Below are positions 1 through 7,012 of a stretch of 15,682 nt of DNA, piece by piece. The notes under the pieces were generated by a model, which saw only the letters and a list, made by a program, of their open reading frames with translations, made no database searches and was not told where the DNA came from. Source of the stretch: VAZQ01 sp036502925 (GTDB taxonomy: Bacteria > Pseudomonadota > Alphaproteobacteria > Rhizobiales > Xanthobacteraceae); the NCBI GenBank assembly GCA_036502925.1, contig DASXXS010000014.1:1-15682 (forward strand), in the 5' to 3' direction. Numbering within the stretch: the stretch's first letter is position 1; every line of letters starts with the position of its first letter. Made by a program: the position numbers and the translations under genes.

Positions 1-48
1 ACGGACTGAATGCTGACGGACTGAATGCCCAACGGACGGGAAGCGCAC

Positions 49-1050
49 ATGACCCACCGCCTTACGCGCAGGGCATTTTCGCGAGCGGCGATCGCGGCGG
101 CTTCGGCGAGCGCGCTTGCTCCGCTCGGATCCGGATTGTCGCGGGCGCAGCCGGGCTATCCCACCCGGCCGGTGCGCGTGATCCTGCCGTTCGCGGCCGG
201 CGGGGTGGCCGACATCACCTCGCGGCTGGTGGCCGAGCGCCTGGGCGAGAAGCTCGGCCAGCGCTTCGTGATCGAAAACCAGCCGGGGCCCGGCGGCATC
301 GTGGCCGCGCGCTCGGTGCTGTCGGCGCCGCCCGACGGCTATACGCTCGGCCTCGCCACCAACGGCACCTCGATCAGCGTCGCCATCTACAACGCGCTGC
401 CGTTCGATCCGGTGAAGGACTTCGCCACCATCTCCACGCTCGGATATTTCGATCTGGTGTTCGCCACCAATTCGGATTCGCCGTTGCGCAGCTTGCCGGA
501 CTTCATCAAGGCGGCGCGCGAAGCGCCCGGCAAGCTCAATATCGGGACCATCAGCGTCGGCAGCACCCAGGAGCTCGGCGCCGAGCTGTTCAAGGCTTCC
601 GCCAAGCTCGATGTCCAGATCGTGCCGTACCGGACCACGCCCGACGTCATCGTCGGGCTCATCCGCAACGACATTCAGCTCATGGTCGACTTCTATGCCG
701 CGATGGAATCTACGCTGGAGCAGAACCGGATTCGCGCCGTCGCAACCTCGGGGCGCGCGCGCACCGAATACCTGTCCGCCGTGCCCGTGGTCGGCGAAGC
801 CGGCGTTCCGGGTTACGAGGTGACGGCCTGGAACGGGCTGTTCGCCCCCAAGGCGACCCCCGCGGCGATCGTCGAGCTGCTCAACGCCTCGGTGCGGGAG
901 ATATTGGCCGTTCCCGACATCAAGACACGCTTCGCCAGCCTCGGCATTGCGGCCGAAGCCAGCACGCCCGCGGAGCTGAAATCCCGCCTGCAGGGCGACG
1001 TCGGCAAGTGGGCGGCGGTGATCGAGCGCGCCGGTATTCCCAAGCAATAG
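49..1050 (+). CDS. Tripartite tricarboxylate transporter substrate-binding protein (Bug/TctC family)
   Basis: This is a periplasmic solute receptor of the Bug/TctC family; such proteins bind carboxylates and hand them to a TctA/TctB permease. From the chosen start it has 333 residues, close to the usual 320-330. A Tat-type signal (TRRAFSRA, residues 6-13, then an Ala-rich stretch ending near SRAQ) precedes the mature N-terminus GYPTRPVRVILPFAAGG, which is diagnostic. ENQPGPGG and PPDGYTL follow as in the family. An in-frame ATG at 25 would add eight residues before the Tat motif. I prefer 49, because GGGAAG lies five bases upstream and the signal peptide then has a normal length. No TctA/TctB genes are seen in the window, so it is probably an orphan receptor, as is common for this family. 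It runs into the cupin gene with a 10-base gap. The ligand is unknown. Confidence 0.93.
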   Translation: MTHRLTRRAFSRAAIAAASASALAPLGSGLSRAQPGYPTRPVRVILPFAAGGVADITSRLVAERLGEKLGQRFVIENQPGPGGIVAARSVLSAPPDGYTLGLATNGTSISVAIYNALPFDPVKDFATISTLGYFDLVFATNSDSPLRSLPDFIKAAREAPGKLNIGTISVGSTQELGAELFKASAKLDVQIVPYRTTPDVIVGLIRNDIQLMVDFYAAMESTLEQNRIRAVATSGRARTEYLSAVPVVGEAGVPGYEVTAWNGLFAPKATPAAIVELLNASVREILAVPDIKTRFASLGIAAEASTPAELKSRLQGDVGKWAAVIERAGIPKQ

Positions 1051-1060
1051 AGCCAGCTCC

Positions 1061-1738
1061 ATGGCTGCGATCATGCGGCTCTACGAGGATGTCCTCTCCA
1101 ACGAGGCCGCGCAGCGCGTTGCGCTGGCGGCGCTGCCGCGCCTGATCTTCGTCGTGCATGGTTCGGCCGTGATCGAGGGCCGTGCCTTGAGCGACGGCGA
1201 GGCCTGGCACGGAGAAGGTGCGGTGACGCTCACGCCCGGAAGCGGCGGCGTGACCTGCTGGCGCTTTGAGCTCGCGCCCGCGGACGCCGGCGACGGCAGC
1301 GTCGCGGGCCGCAGCGGGATCTCGCGGCAGAAGCTTGTCGCTCCGGCGGAGACGCTACCGGCCGGCGATCTCTTGTTGCGGGGCGACAGCGTGGCGTTTC
1401 CGCCCGGCGGCTGCGCCTTCCTGCACCGGCATCAGGGCCCGGGCATCCGTTGCCTGCTCGAGGGCGGCATCCGGATCGACACCCATGTGGGGTCAAGCAT
1501 TGGCGCCTCGACCAGCTATGGCCCCGGCGGCGCCTGGTATGAGAGCGGCCCGGACCCGGTTTTTGCGCAGGGCGCGCCCGACCGCGCGACGCGCTTCATC
1601 CGCATGATGATCCTGCCGCGCGCGCTCCTGGGCAAAAGCTCGATCGAGTATCTCAATCCGGACGACAAGGCGCGACCCAAGTCGCAATCGTACCAGGGCT
1701 TCGCCGACGCGCCGATCAGCTTTCTTGCCGAGGGGTGA
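1061..1738 (+). CDS. Cupin-like small-molecule enzyme or sensor protein
   Basis: The product has 225 residues, no signal peptide and no membrane segment, so it should be cytoplasmic. Its composition fits a double-stranded beta-helix (cupin) fold: alternating hydrophobic strands with Gly turns, for example FVVHGSAVIEGRALSDGE (about residues 30-47), and a second module with FPPGGCAFLHRHQGPGIRCL around residues 112-130. The HRHQGPGIR run resembles a cupin metal-binding or active-site segment, with two His residues available as ligands. It starts 10 bases after the stop of the binding-protein gene and is probably co-transcribed with it, which suggests a role in metabolism of the transported compound. 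The ribosome-binding site is weak; a second Met lies four codons downstream. The family is assigned from fold-like pattern only and the reaction is unknown. Confidence 0.72.
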   Translation: MAAIMRLYEDVLSNEAAQRVALAALPRLIFVVHGSAVIEGRALSDGEAWHGEGAVTLTPGSGGVTCWRFELAPADAGDGSVAGRSGISRQKLVAPAETLPAGDLLLRGDSVAFPPGGCAFLHRHQGPGIRCLLEGGIRIDTHVGSSIGASTSYGPGGAWYESGPDPVFAQGAPDRATRFIRMMILPRALLGKSSIEYLNPDDKARPKSQSYQGFADAPISFLAEG

Positions 1739-1757
1739 CGACGGCTTGATGTGACGA

Positions 1758-1819
1758 CCGTAGGGGCGCCCCTTGTGGGCGCCCGCCGAGGAGGCGGCCA
1801 CGAGGGCCGCCCCTACCGC
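1758..1819. repeat. Palindromic intergenic repeat (GTAGGGGCG family)
   Basis: The outer arms are CCGTAGGGGCG at 1758-1768 and CGCCCCTACCG near 1809-1819; they pair except for one base. Inside lies a second hairpin, GGGCGCCCC-TTGT-GGGCGCCC. It sits between the cupin and SMP-30 genes and looks like a REP/MITE-type dispersed repeat. It could attenuate transcription between the two genes. Confidence 0.7.
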
Positions 1820-1873
1820 AGGCAATCCGGCGATGTGTGATGCAAGCGCAACGGCGACAGGGGAGGGAAGTCC

Positions 1874-2905
1874 ATGATGAATTCCACGACGATTTCGAGA
1901 CGCACGCTGCTCGCCGGTGCCGGTGCCGCCCTGGTGGCGGCTCGTCCCGCGCCCGTGCTGGCCGACTGGGAGCCGAGCCAGCGCTACCCCGATCCGGCCA
2001 TCGAGGTGCTCGATCCCAAATTCGAGCGGCTGCACATTTTCAGCACTGCGGTCGAGCGGCTCGCCACCGGCATGCGCTGGAGCGAGGGGCCGGTCTGGTT
2101 CGGCGACGGCCGCTATCTGTTGTGGAGCGATATTCCCAACAACCGGATCATGAAATGGGAGGAGGCGACCGGCCGGGTGAGCGTGTTTCGCCAGCCCTCG
2201 AACTATGCGAACGGCAATTGCCGCGACCGGCAGGGCCGGCTCGTCAGCTGCGAGCATGGCACGCGGCGCGTGACCCGCACCGAATATGACGGCAGCATCA
2301 CGGTGGTGTGCGACCGCTACGACGGCAAGCGGCTCAACTCGCCCAACGACGTGACGGTGCATTCCGACGGCTCGGTCTGGTTCACCGATCCGCCCTTCGG
2401 CATTGCCGGCAACTATATCGGCGACCAGCAACCGGAGGAACTGCCGCCCTACGTCTATCGGGTCGACGGGGCGAGCGGGAAGGCGACGGTGGTGGCCGAC
2501 GACTTCGTGCGGCCCAACGGCATCTGCTTCTCGCCCGACGAAAAGCGCATCTACATCGTCGAATCGCGCGGCAATCCCAACCGCCTGATCAAGGTCTACG
2601 ACATAATCGACGGCGGCACCCGGCTCGCCAACGGCCGCGTGTTCGTCGATGCCGGCGCCGGCACGCCCGACGGCTTCCGCTGCGACGTCGCCGGCAATCT
2701 CTGGTGCGGCTGGGGCACCGGGCGCGAGGAGCTCGACGGCGTCATGGTGTTCTCGCCCGACGGCAAGCCGATCCTGCGCATCCGCCTGCCCGAGGTCTGC
2801 GCCAATGTCTGCTTCGGCGGCGCCAAGCGCAACCGGCTGTTCATGGCGGCGGGCCGTTCGCTCTATTCACTCTACGTGCAGACCCAGGGCGCAAGGGTGT
2901 GGTGA
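1874..2905 (+). CDS. SMP-30/gluconolactonase-like exported hydrolase
   Basis: This is a six-bladed beta-propeller of the SMP-30/gluconolactonase/LRE-like family, whose members hydrolyse sugar or other lactones using one divalent metal. All four metal-ligand positions of the family can be placed: Glu71 in WSEGPVWF, Asn158 in NSPNDV, Asn215 in RPNGICFSPD and Asp266 in TPDGFRCD. The N-terminus carries a Tat signal (ISRRTLLAGAGAAL, cleavage near Ala30), so the enzyme acts outside the cytoplasm. The 343-residue length is normal for an exported member. The start at 1874 follows a strong GGGGAGGG ribosome-binding site; a second ATG follows immediately at 1877. Being on the same strand as the Bug receptor and the cupin suggests a shared carboxylate/lactone pathway, although a palindromic repeat separates it from them. 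The true substrate is unknown. Confidence 0.93.
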   Translation: MMNSTTISRRTLLAGAGAALVAARPAPVLADWEPSQRYPDPAIEVLDPKFERLHIFSTAVERLATGMRWSEGPVWFGDGRYLLWSDIPNNRIMKWEEATGRVSVFRQPSNYANGNCRDRQGRLVSCEHGTRRVTRTEYDGSITVVCDRYDGKRLNSPNDVTVHSDGSVWFTDPPFGIAGNYIGDQQPEELPPYVYRVDGASGKATVVADDFVRPNGICFSPDEKRIYIVESRGNPNRLIKVYDIIDGGTRLANGRVFVDAGAGTPDGFRCDVAGNLWCGWGTGREELDGVMVFSPDGKPILRIRLPEVCANVCFGGAKRNRLFMAAGRSLYSLYVQTQGARVW

Positions 2906-2918
2906 GGCAATTTCAGCT

Positions 2919-3022
2919 GTAGCCCGGATGGAGTGAAACGAAATCCGGGAACGCCGCTCCCGCATTGCGCCATAGCCCGTCGAAGACGGGCGTAAACGCC
3001 CTAGTGGCTCCATGCGGGCTAC
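2919..3022. repeat. Dispersed palindromic repeat A, copy 1 (interrupted by an inserted unit)
   Basis: It starts GTAGCCCGGATGGAG and ends CATGCGGGCTAC, so the ends TAGCCCG/CGGGCTA are inverted. An internal hairpin has arms CCCGCAT (2959-2965) and ATGCGGG (3012-3018). A second copy is at 5743-5814. Compared with that copy, this one carries about 33 extra bases (2971-3003) in the loop of the internal hairpin. A short partial duplication of the right end (ATGCGGGCTACGAAC) follows at 3030-3044. Confidence 0.85.
2971..3003 (-). repeat. 33-base hairpin unit E, copy 1 (GG/CC variant)
   Basis: Read on the minus strand this is a unit with a perfect small hairpin, GGGCG-TTTA-CGCCC, followed by GTCTTCGACGGGCTATG. 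It matches the unit at 11012-11044 at 29 of 33 positions. Three of the four differences are G/C swaps in the stem-forming blocks. It is inserted inside repeat A copy 1. Confidence 0.8.
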
Positions 3023-3130
3023 GAACACCATGCGGGCTACGAACTTTGCCCATCCGGGGTCTTGGTGGTATTCTACTTTAGCGAGCACGCGGTAACGTGC
3101 TTGGACGTGGACGATCGAGGGAGGTGCAGG

Positions 3131-3724
3131 ATGATACGCGTTCATTCGCTGCTTGCATCGTTGCTTTTCTTGGCCGCGGTGGGCGCGCCGTGTTTCGGCG
3201 GCACCATCGATCCCAAGGTCCGGCCCGACGCGACCTCCGCACGATGGCGGCCTGACCGCGTCCTGCTGGCGCAGGCGAAACTTCCCTCGCTCAAGGAGAT
3301 CAATCTGCTCGCGGCCGATCAAGGCGGGCAGGCGCTCGTCGTGCCCAATGACGAATGGTTCAAGCCGATCAGCGGCAAGGAAGGCGAGGGCGCCTCGGTT
3401 GGTGCGGGTCAAGAAGCCGTCTACGCCTTCAAGGACGAGAAGGCTGCCAAGTTTTCGAAATTTTCCACCCTGATTACCGCGGCGTCCGATTCCAACGCCA
3501 AGCAAATCGAGCTGCTGGTGGCGAATGACTCTCCGACCGGGACGTTTCGCTCGGTCGCCACGCTCAATGTCTTTAACGCCAAGTTGGTGAAATCGCCGTA
3601 CCAGGAGGTGAGCTTCGGCGAGACCTCGGCGAAATATGTCAAGATCAGGTTGTTATCGACATACGGGTGTTGCGGTGGAATCTGGCTGGGGCAGGTTCGG
3701 CTGCTCGGAACGCTGGCGGAATGA
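3131..3724 (+). CDS. Exported protein with a galactose-binding-like (discoidin/F5-8C type) domain
   Basis: The product has 197 residues. The first 24 (MIRVHSLLASLLFLAAVGAP...) form a signal peptide, so the protein is periplasmic or surface-exposed. Residues about 95-197 look like a galactose-binding-like beta-sandwich: KFSTLITAASDSNAKQIELL, then SPTGTFRSVATLNVF, then QEVSFGETSAKYVKIRLLS, and finally a conserved-looking CCGGIWLGQVRLLGTL. The 'AKYVKIRLLS' strand followed by a glycine-rich turn is typical of such carbohydrate- or ligand-binding domains. The start at 3131 is chosen because GGGAGGTG lies just upstream and the signal peptide begins there; the longer frame from 3062 reads through repeat DNA. 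It is followed after 63 bases by the vWA-like gene, with which it may form an operon. The ligand is unknown. Confidence 0.75.
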   Translation: MIRVHSLLASLLFLAAVGAPCFGGTIDPKVRPDATSARWRPDRVLLAQAKLPSLKEINLLAADQGGQALVVPNDEWFKPISGKEGEGASVGAGQEAVYAFKDEKAAKFSKFSTLITAASDSNAKQIELLVANDSPTGTFRSVATLNVFNAKLVKSPYQEVSFGETSAKYVKIRLLSTYGCCGGIWLGQVRLLGTLAE

Positions 3725-3787
3725 ACGGGCCGGCGCCATCGCGTGGCTCGAGATCTGCGCTTCCCCGCCCATCGGGGAGAAATCAGG

Positions 3788-4948
3788 ATGAAACCCCGGC
3801 TTCCGTTCGACAAGCAGCATTGGTTCGTCGCGCTGGCGGCCGTGGTCAGCGTGGTTGGCGGCTTGCTGGGAATCGTCGCCGGCATCAAGCCGTATTTCCA
3901 GCCCGCGCCCGCCCCGAGCGCTTCGCAAAATACCGAGATCATCTTCGATCGCTCCGCGGGCATGACGCAACGTCTCGCCGACGGCACGGCGAAGCTGGAT
4001 CTCGCCCGCCAGGCCGTGGAAAAGGTGCTGGGCCATGAAATCGTCGGCGACACCCTGGCGCTCCGCGCATTCGGCGGCGCCTGTCCCGACGGCCTCACCC
4101 ATCCGCCGCCCACGCTTGCGTTCCGCCAGGAGAGCGCTGTTCGCGTCCGCGAAGCGATCAAGGGACTGGAGCCGAAAGGCGACGCCACGCTGGTCGCGTC
4201 GATCCGCGATGCGATCGTCGACTTTAGCGACGCGGCGCGGTTCGCGGAGCACGGCAAGCGCATCATCGTCATTACCGGGAACCTGGACGGCTGCGGCGAC
4301 GACATTGCGCGCGACGTCGTCCCGCTGCTCGACAGATTGGGGAAAGACAGCCAAGGCAAGCCCAAAATCGTGCTCGATCTTGACTTCATCGGAATCGGCA
4401 TGGATTCGGCAGCCAAGTTGAAGCTCGACCATTATGCCGAGCAAACCGGCGGCGCAGCCCATTTCGCCGACGATCTCCGGCAGTTGGACAACGTCATCGA
4501 AATTATCGAGGTCGCACGCGTAATGCGCGCCGGCAACGCGGTGTCAGGCGTCCTCAACGCCAGTGCCGAGCTCCTGTCTCCCGCGATAACAGCGTTGAGG
4601 AACAAGGACTATGCCGCCGCCGAGCGCGGACTGCAAAACGCCCGCGGCGAGTTTGCCCGCTCCGAGGTCCCGTTTCAGGATCTCCTCAAGCGTCAAAAGA
4701 GCGGGCTCGATGCGCAATGGGAGGGGCAGTATCGCCTCATCTATCAAGCTGCCGACAAAAGCCGTGAGCTGCAAAGCCAAGTGATCTCGCTCACCGAGAC
4801 CATGTTGTCGCAGGCCAAGTCGTCGGACGAGCCCGCCCTGAAAGCCTCCATCGACAAGTATGAGGAGATCCGCGCGGCATACAACCAAAGCGACGACGAT
4901 CTGCAGGCGCTGCTGAAGCAGCTCGCAGCCATGGTGCGCTCGCACTGA
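3788..4948 (+). CDS. Membrane-anchored von Willebrand factor A-like protein
   Basis: The product has 386 residues. A single membrane segment (residues about 12-33, WFVALAAVVSVVGGLLGIVAG) anchors it, with the rest probably in the periplasm. Residues about 49-225 resemble a vWA domain: strand TEIIFDRSAGM carries the MIDAS-like D54-R-S56-A-G58, GDATLVAS supplies a Thr (T134), and IIVITGNLDGCGDD (about 160-172) is the central strand with its acidic loop. The third MIDAS position, normally Ser, is Gly, so metal binding may be altered. The C-terminal third is helical and rich in Gln, Glu and Lys and is probably coiled coil. The start at 3788 follows GGGGAGAA; an earlier in-frame ATG at 3743 would put 15 charged residues before the membrane segment. 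It probably forms an operon with the preceding exported protein. The function is unknown; scaffolding or adhesion is plausible. Confidence 0.78.
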   Translation: MKPRLPFDKQHWFVALAAVVSVVGGLLGIVAGIKPYFQPAPAPSASQNTEIIFDRSAGMTQRLADGTAKLDLARQAVEKVLGHEIVGDTLALRAFGGACPDGLTHPPPTLAFRQESAVRVREAIKGLEPKGDATLVASIRDAIVDFSDAARFAEHGKRIIVITGNLDGCGDDIARDVVPLLDRLGKDSQGKPKIVLDLDFIGIGMDSAAKLKLDHYAEQTGGAAHFADDLRQLDNVIEIIEVARVMRAGNAVSGVLNASAELLSPAITALRNKDYAAAERGLQNARGEFARSEVPFQDLLKRQKSGLDAQWEGQYRLIYQAADKSRELQSQVISLTETMLSQAKSSDEPALKASIDKYEEIRAAYNQSDDDLQALLKQLAAMVRSH

Positions 4949-5004
4949 TCGAAGTCGCGCGCGAGAAACGCCGCACCGCGGCTGCGAACCTTTCTCCGGC
5001 CGGC

Positions 5005-5058
5005 GGCTTGATCTCAGCCGGGCATTGGGAAATGCTTTGCGCGATGATGGCGCCGGCG
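5005..5058 (-). pseudogene. Relic of an Asp/Glu-racemase-family gene
   Basis: These 54 bases match 5953-6006, inside the intact racemase-family gene, at 46 of 54 positions in the same orientation. The minus-strand translation contains AGAIIAQSISQCPAEIKP, parallel to GADVIIAQGITQCPVEMKP of the intact gene. No open frame continues on either side. A short acidic stretch upstream on the minus strand in another frame (ALDLDDG) may be further remnant after a frameshift. The rest of the gap 4949-5202 shows nothing else. Confidence 0.6.
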
Positions 5059-5202
5059 ATCGGCCATCGTCGAGGTCGAGCGCCTCGACTCGCGCCCAAA
5101 GCATGCCACGCCGCTTGCGGCTTGCCCGGGGGACCGGACCGGGACAAGATGAAGCTCAAATCAGCGGCGATCCGGAAACGCCGACCGAAGGGAAAATCCG
5201 TC

Positions 5203-5715
5203 ATGAATGATTATCGGCATGTGGCGTTGGTTATTCTCTCGCTGGCCATCGCGCCGGCGCTCGCGAAGGCAGCCGCCGCGCAGGTGCCCGACGCCATCGC
5301 CGCCCCGGGCGAAACCGTGGTCGCGACCTTCCACGCCGAGGGTGCGCAGGTCTATGACTGCAAGGCCGACGCGGGCGGCAAGCTCGGTTGGCAATTCCGC
5401 GAACCGATTGCAACGTTGCTGCGCGACGGCGCCACGGTCGGCCGCCATTATGCGGGCCCCAATTGGGAGGCGAGCGACGGCAGCGCCGTTACCGGCAAGG
5501 CGGTTGCCAATGCGCCGGGCGCGACGCCCAACGACATTACGTGGCTCAAGCTCGATGTGGTCGCGCGGCGCGGCAGCGGCCTGCTGTCGGGCGTCACCAC
5601 GGTGCAGCGAACCAACACCCATGGCGGCGTCGTGAGCGGGCCGTGTGACAAGGCCGGCACATTTTTCAGCGCGCCCTATTCGGCGGATTATGTGTTCCTG
5701 CGCAAGGGCTCATGA
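5203..5715 (+). CDS. DUF3455 domain exported protein
   Basis: The product has 170 residues with a clear signal peptide (MNDYRHVALVILSLAIAPALAKAAAA, cleavage near residue 26). The mature part matches the DUF3455 pattern: a start with P-x-A-I-A-A-P-G-E, then GAQVYDCKA, WQFREPIATL, VGRHYAGPNWEASDGSAVTG, NDITWLKLDV, the thread TTVQRTNTHGGVVSGPCD, and a C-terminal PYSADYVFLRKG. Two Cys residues (53 in YDCKA, and one in GPCD) could form a disulphide in the periplasm. The family has no established function. The ATG at 5203 is preferred over upstream in-frame codons because GAAGGG lies just upstream and the signal peptide starts here; the upstream part overlaps the racemase relic in antisense. It is convergent with the racemase-family gene, with a repeat between them. 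Confidence 0.88.
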   Translation: MNDYRHVALVILSLAIAPALAKAAAAQVPDAIAAPGETVVATFHAEGAQVYDCKADAGGKLGWQFREPIATLLRDGATVGRHYAGPNWEASDGSAVTGKAVANAPGATPNDITWLKLDVVARRGSGLLSGVTTVQRTNTHGGVVSGPCDKAGTFFSAPYSADYVFLRKGS

Positions 5716-5742
5716 GCGCGGGCGCGTGTGGGTGAGGCGCTT

Positions 5743-5814
5743 GTAGCCCGGATGGAGCGCTTGCGAAATCCGGGACCGCCGCTCCCGCATTGCGCTCCGC
5801 TCCATGCGGGCTAC
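5743..5814. repeat. Dispersed palindromic repeat A, copy 2 (uninterrupted)
   Basis: This is the uninterrupted counterpart of the copy at 2919. It has ends GTAGCCCGG and GGGCTAC, the same core (ATCCGGGA, CCGCTCCCGCATTGCGC), and hairpin arms CCCGCAT (5784-5790) and ATGCGGG (5804-5810) with a 13-base loop. Its last bases overlap the stop codon of the minus-strand racemase-family gene. Confidence 0.85.
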
Positions 5815-6527
5815 GAAGTTTGCTGCGAGCCTTCCTTCGGCCAGCGGACGCGGCTCTGCCGCAGGCCCAGCGCCACCAGCATGGCGGCCATCCTGATCGG
5901 CGCGCCGATGCCCTCCACCACCGGAACGCCGAGCTCGGCCGCGAGCCATCGCGGCTTCATCTCGACCGGGCATTGGGTGATGCCTTGCGCGATGATGACG
6001 TCGGCGCCGTCCTCCGCGATCAGCGCGCGCGCCGCCGCGAGGAACGATTCCACCATCTTGTCCCGATTGTCGGCGATGTGCTGGAGATAGAAGCCGCTGG
6101 CGCGCCGTCCCGCGATGAAGGATTCCATCCCATAGGCGCGGGTTTGCGCCCGGTGGCGCGGGATCGCGGAGGGATGGTAGCAGACCACGCCGAAGCGCTC
6201 GCCCACTTGCGCGGCCACGTGCAGCACGGCCTGCAGCGGCGCTACCACCGGAATGTCGACCGCCGAGCGTCCGCCCTCGACCCCGAGATCGAGCATGCCG
6301 AGCGGCACCACCGCATCGTAGCCTTCGCGCTCCGCGCGGCGAAACGCGTCATGGAAGAGCGGCGCGGCCGCCTGGATTTCCGCCGGTCCGAGCCCATCGA
6401 ACGGCCGCGCCGCGACCGACACGATGCCGACCTCGACATCGGCCGACGAATAGCTCCTGGCCGCATCCTCGCGCAGGCGGCGCTGCGCGGGCGGGTAATC
6501 CCCGATGACGAATGCAACGCGGATCAT
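5811..6527 (-). CDS. Aspartate/glutamate (hydantoin) racemase-family protein
   Basis: The product has 238 residues, a usual length for the Asp/Glu/hydantoin racemase superfamily, whose two-domain enzymes use two Cys residues as acid/base pair. Recognisable segments are the N-terminal strand MIRVAFVIGDYPP, GYDAVVPLGMLDLGVEGGRSAVDIPVVAPLQA (71-100) and ADVIIAQGITQCPVEMKPRWLAAELGVPVVEG (175-206). In canonical members the first segment holds Cys (as in ACFGDPG); here that site reads PLGMLDLG, with no Cys. The second Cys (Cys186) lies a few residues later than usual, in QCPVEMKP. So classical two-base racemase activity is doubtful, and the enzyme could instead be an isomerase or decarboxylase-like relative. 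The start at 6527 has GGGGA upstream on the minus strand. The TAG stop is formed by the end of repeat A copy 2, which suggests the C-terminus may have been reset by the repeat. Confidence 0.82.
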   Translation of the reverse strand: MIRVAFVIGDYPPAQRRLREDAARSYSSADVEVGIVSVAARPFDGLGPAEIQAAAPLFHDAFRRAEREGYDAVVPLGMLDLGVEGGRSAVDIPVVAPLQAVLHVAAQVGERFGVVCYHPSAIPRHRAQTRAYGMESFIAGRRASGFYLQHIADNRDKMVESFLAAARALIAEDGADVIIAQGITQCPVEMKPRWLAAELGVPVVEGIGAPIRMAAMLVALGLRQSRVRWPKEGSQQTS

Positions 6528-6784
6528 CTGGATGGTCCCCGCCTGAAGTGCCGGCGCCCGGTCGGATCAATGACGGATCGAGCGGAAGCGTTGAAGGATA
6601 CGTGCGGGGTGACGGTCTCATACCGTCCCCCCGTCGTCGAGCCCGGCGCCAGGGACGGAATATTCGGCGAATCCGCCGTGTGCTCCTCCGCCGGTCGCAG
6701 GCAGTCCCGCGGAATAAAACGCCGTCCTCGTTGATCTCGCCGCAGGAGAGAAATTCATCGATCAACCGAAGAGGAGAATTGGCT

Positions 6785-7012
6785 GTGTTCAACAACATGA
6801 AGCTTGCTCTCGCGGCGGCCTTCGTTCTCGGCGCTGCTTCCGCGGCCGTGGCGAACGATGTCGAGACCGATCCAGGCGACGGCGCCACCACCTGTCCCGC
6901 GCTCGAGGGCTACCCCGACTGCCACCCGGAGGATCGCGCGGCGTGGACCGCAGATTCAACCCATTCACGCCGTCCCGTTGTCGAACCTTCGCGACACCAG
7001 CGCCGACCGTAA
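6785..7012 (+). CDS. Small secreted protein, paralogue 1 (GTG start)
   Basis: This is a predicted 75-residue protein with signal peptide MFNNMKLALAAAFVLGAASAAVA and a short acidic mature part (NDVETDPGDGATTCPALEGYPDCHPED...) containing two Cys. The GTG at 6785 is chosen because its translation aligns residue for residue with the N-termini of the next two paralogues (MLNKTKIALAAALVIGTASSALA and MLNKAMIVLAAALVLGAASGARA), and GAGGAG lies eight bases upstream at 6771-6776. An ATG at 6797 is the alternative. Only the signal peptide is shared with the paralogues; the mature parts are different. The 257 bases upstream (6528-6784) show no other gene. The function is unknown and the protein is probably periplasmic. 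Confidence 0.62.
   Translation: MFNNMKLALAAAFVLGAASAAVANDVETDPGDGATTCPALEGYPDCHPEDRAAWTADSTHSRRPVVEPSRHQRRP

Noticed and set aside
1493..2431. Long minus-strand frame opposite the cupin and SMP-30 genes
   Set aside because: It is antisense to two well-supported genes, spans the palindromic repeat, and its translation shows no domain; GC-rich DNA gives such frames by chance.
2919..3044. CRISPR-like array in the repeat-rich gap
   Set aside because: The repeats are palindromic dispersed elements without regular spacing or unique spacers.
3421..4462. Two overlapping minus-strand frames opposite the vWA-like gene
   Set aside because: Shadow frames; the plus-strand gene has a ribosome-binding site, membrane anchor and domain pattern.
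5187..5202. Longer start for the DUF3455 protein at 5008
   Set aside because: The 65 added residues overlap the racemase relic in antisense and would bury the signal peptide; GAAGGG before 5203 supports the shorter form.
6607..6632. Hairpin GACGGT-CTCAT-ACCGTC as a terminator
   Set aside because: It is followed by a C run, not a T run, and no gene ends nearby on the plus strand.
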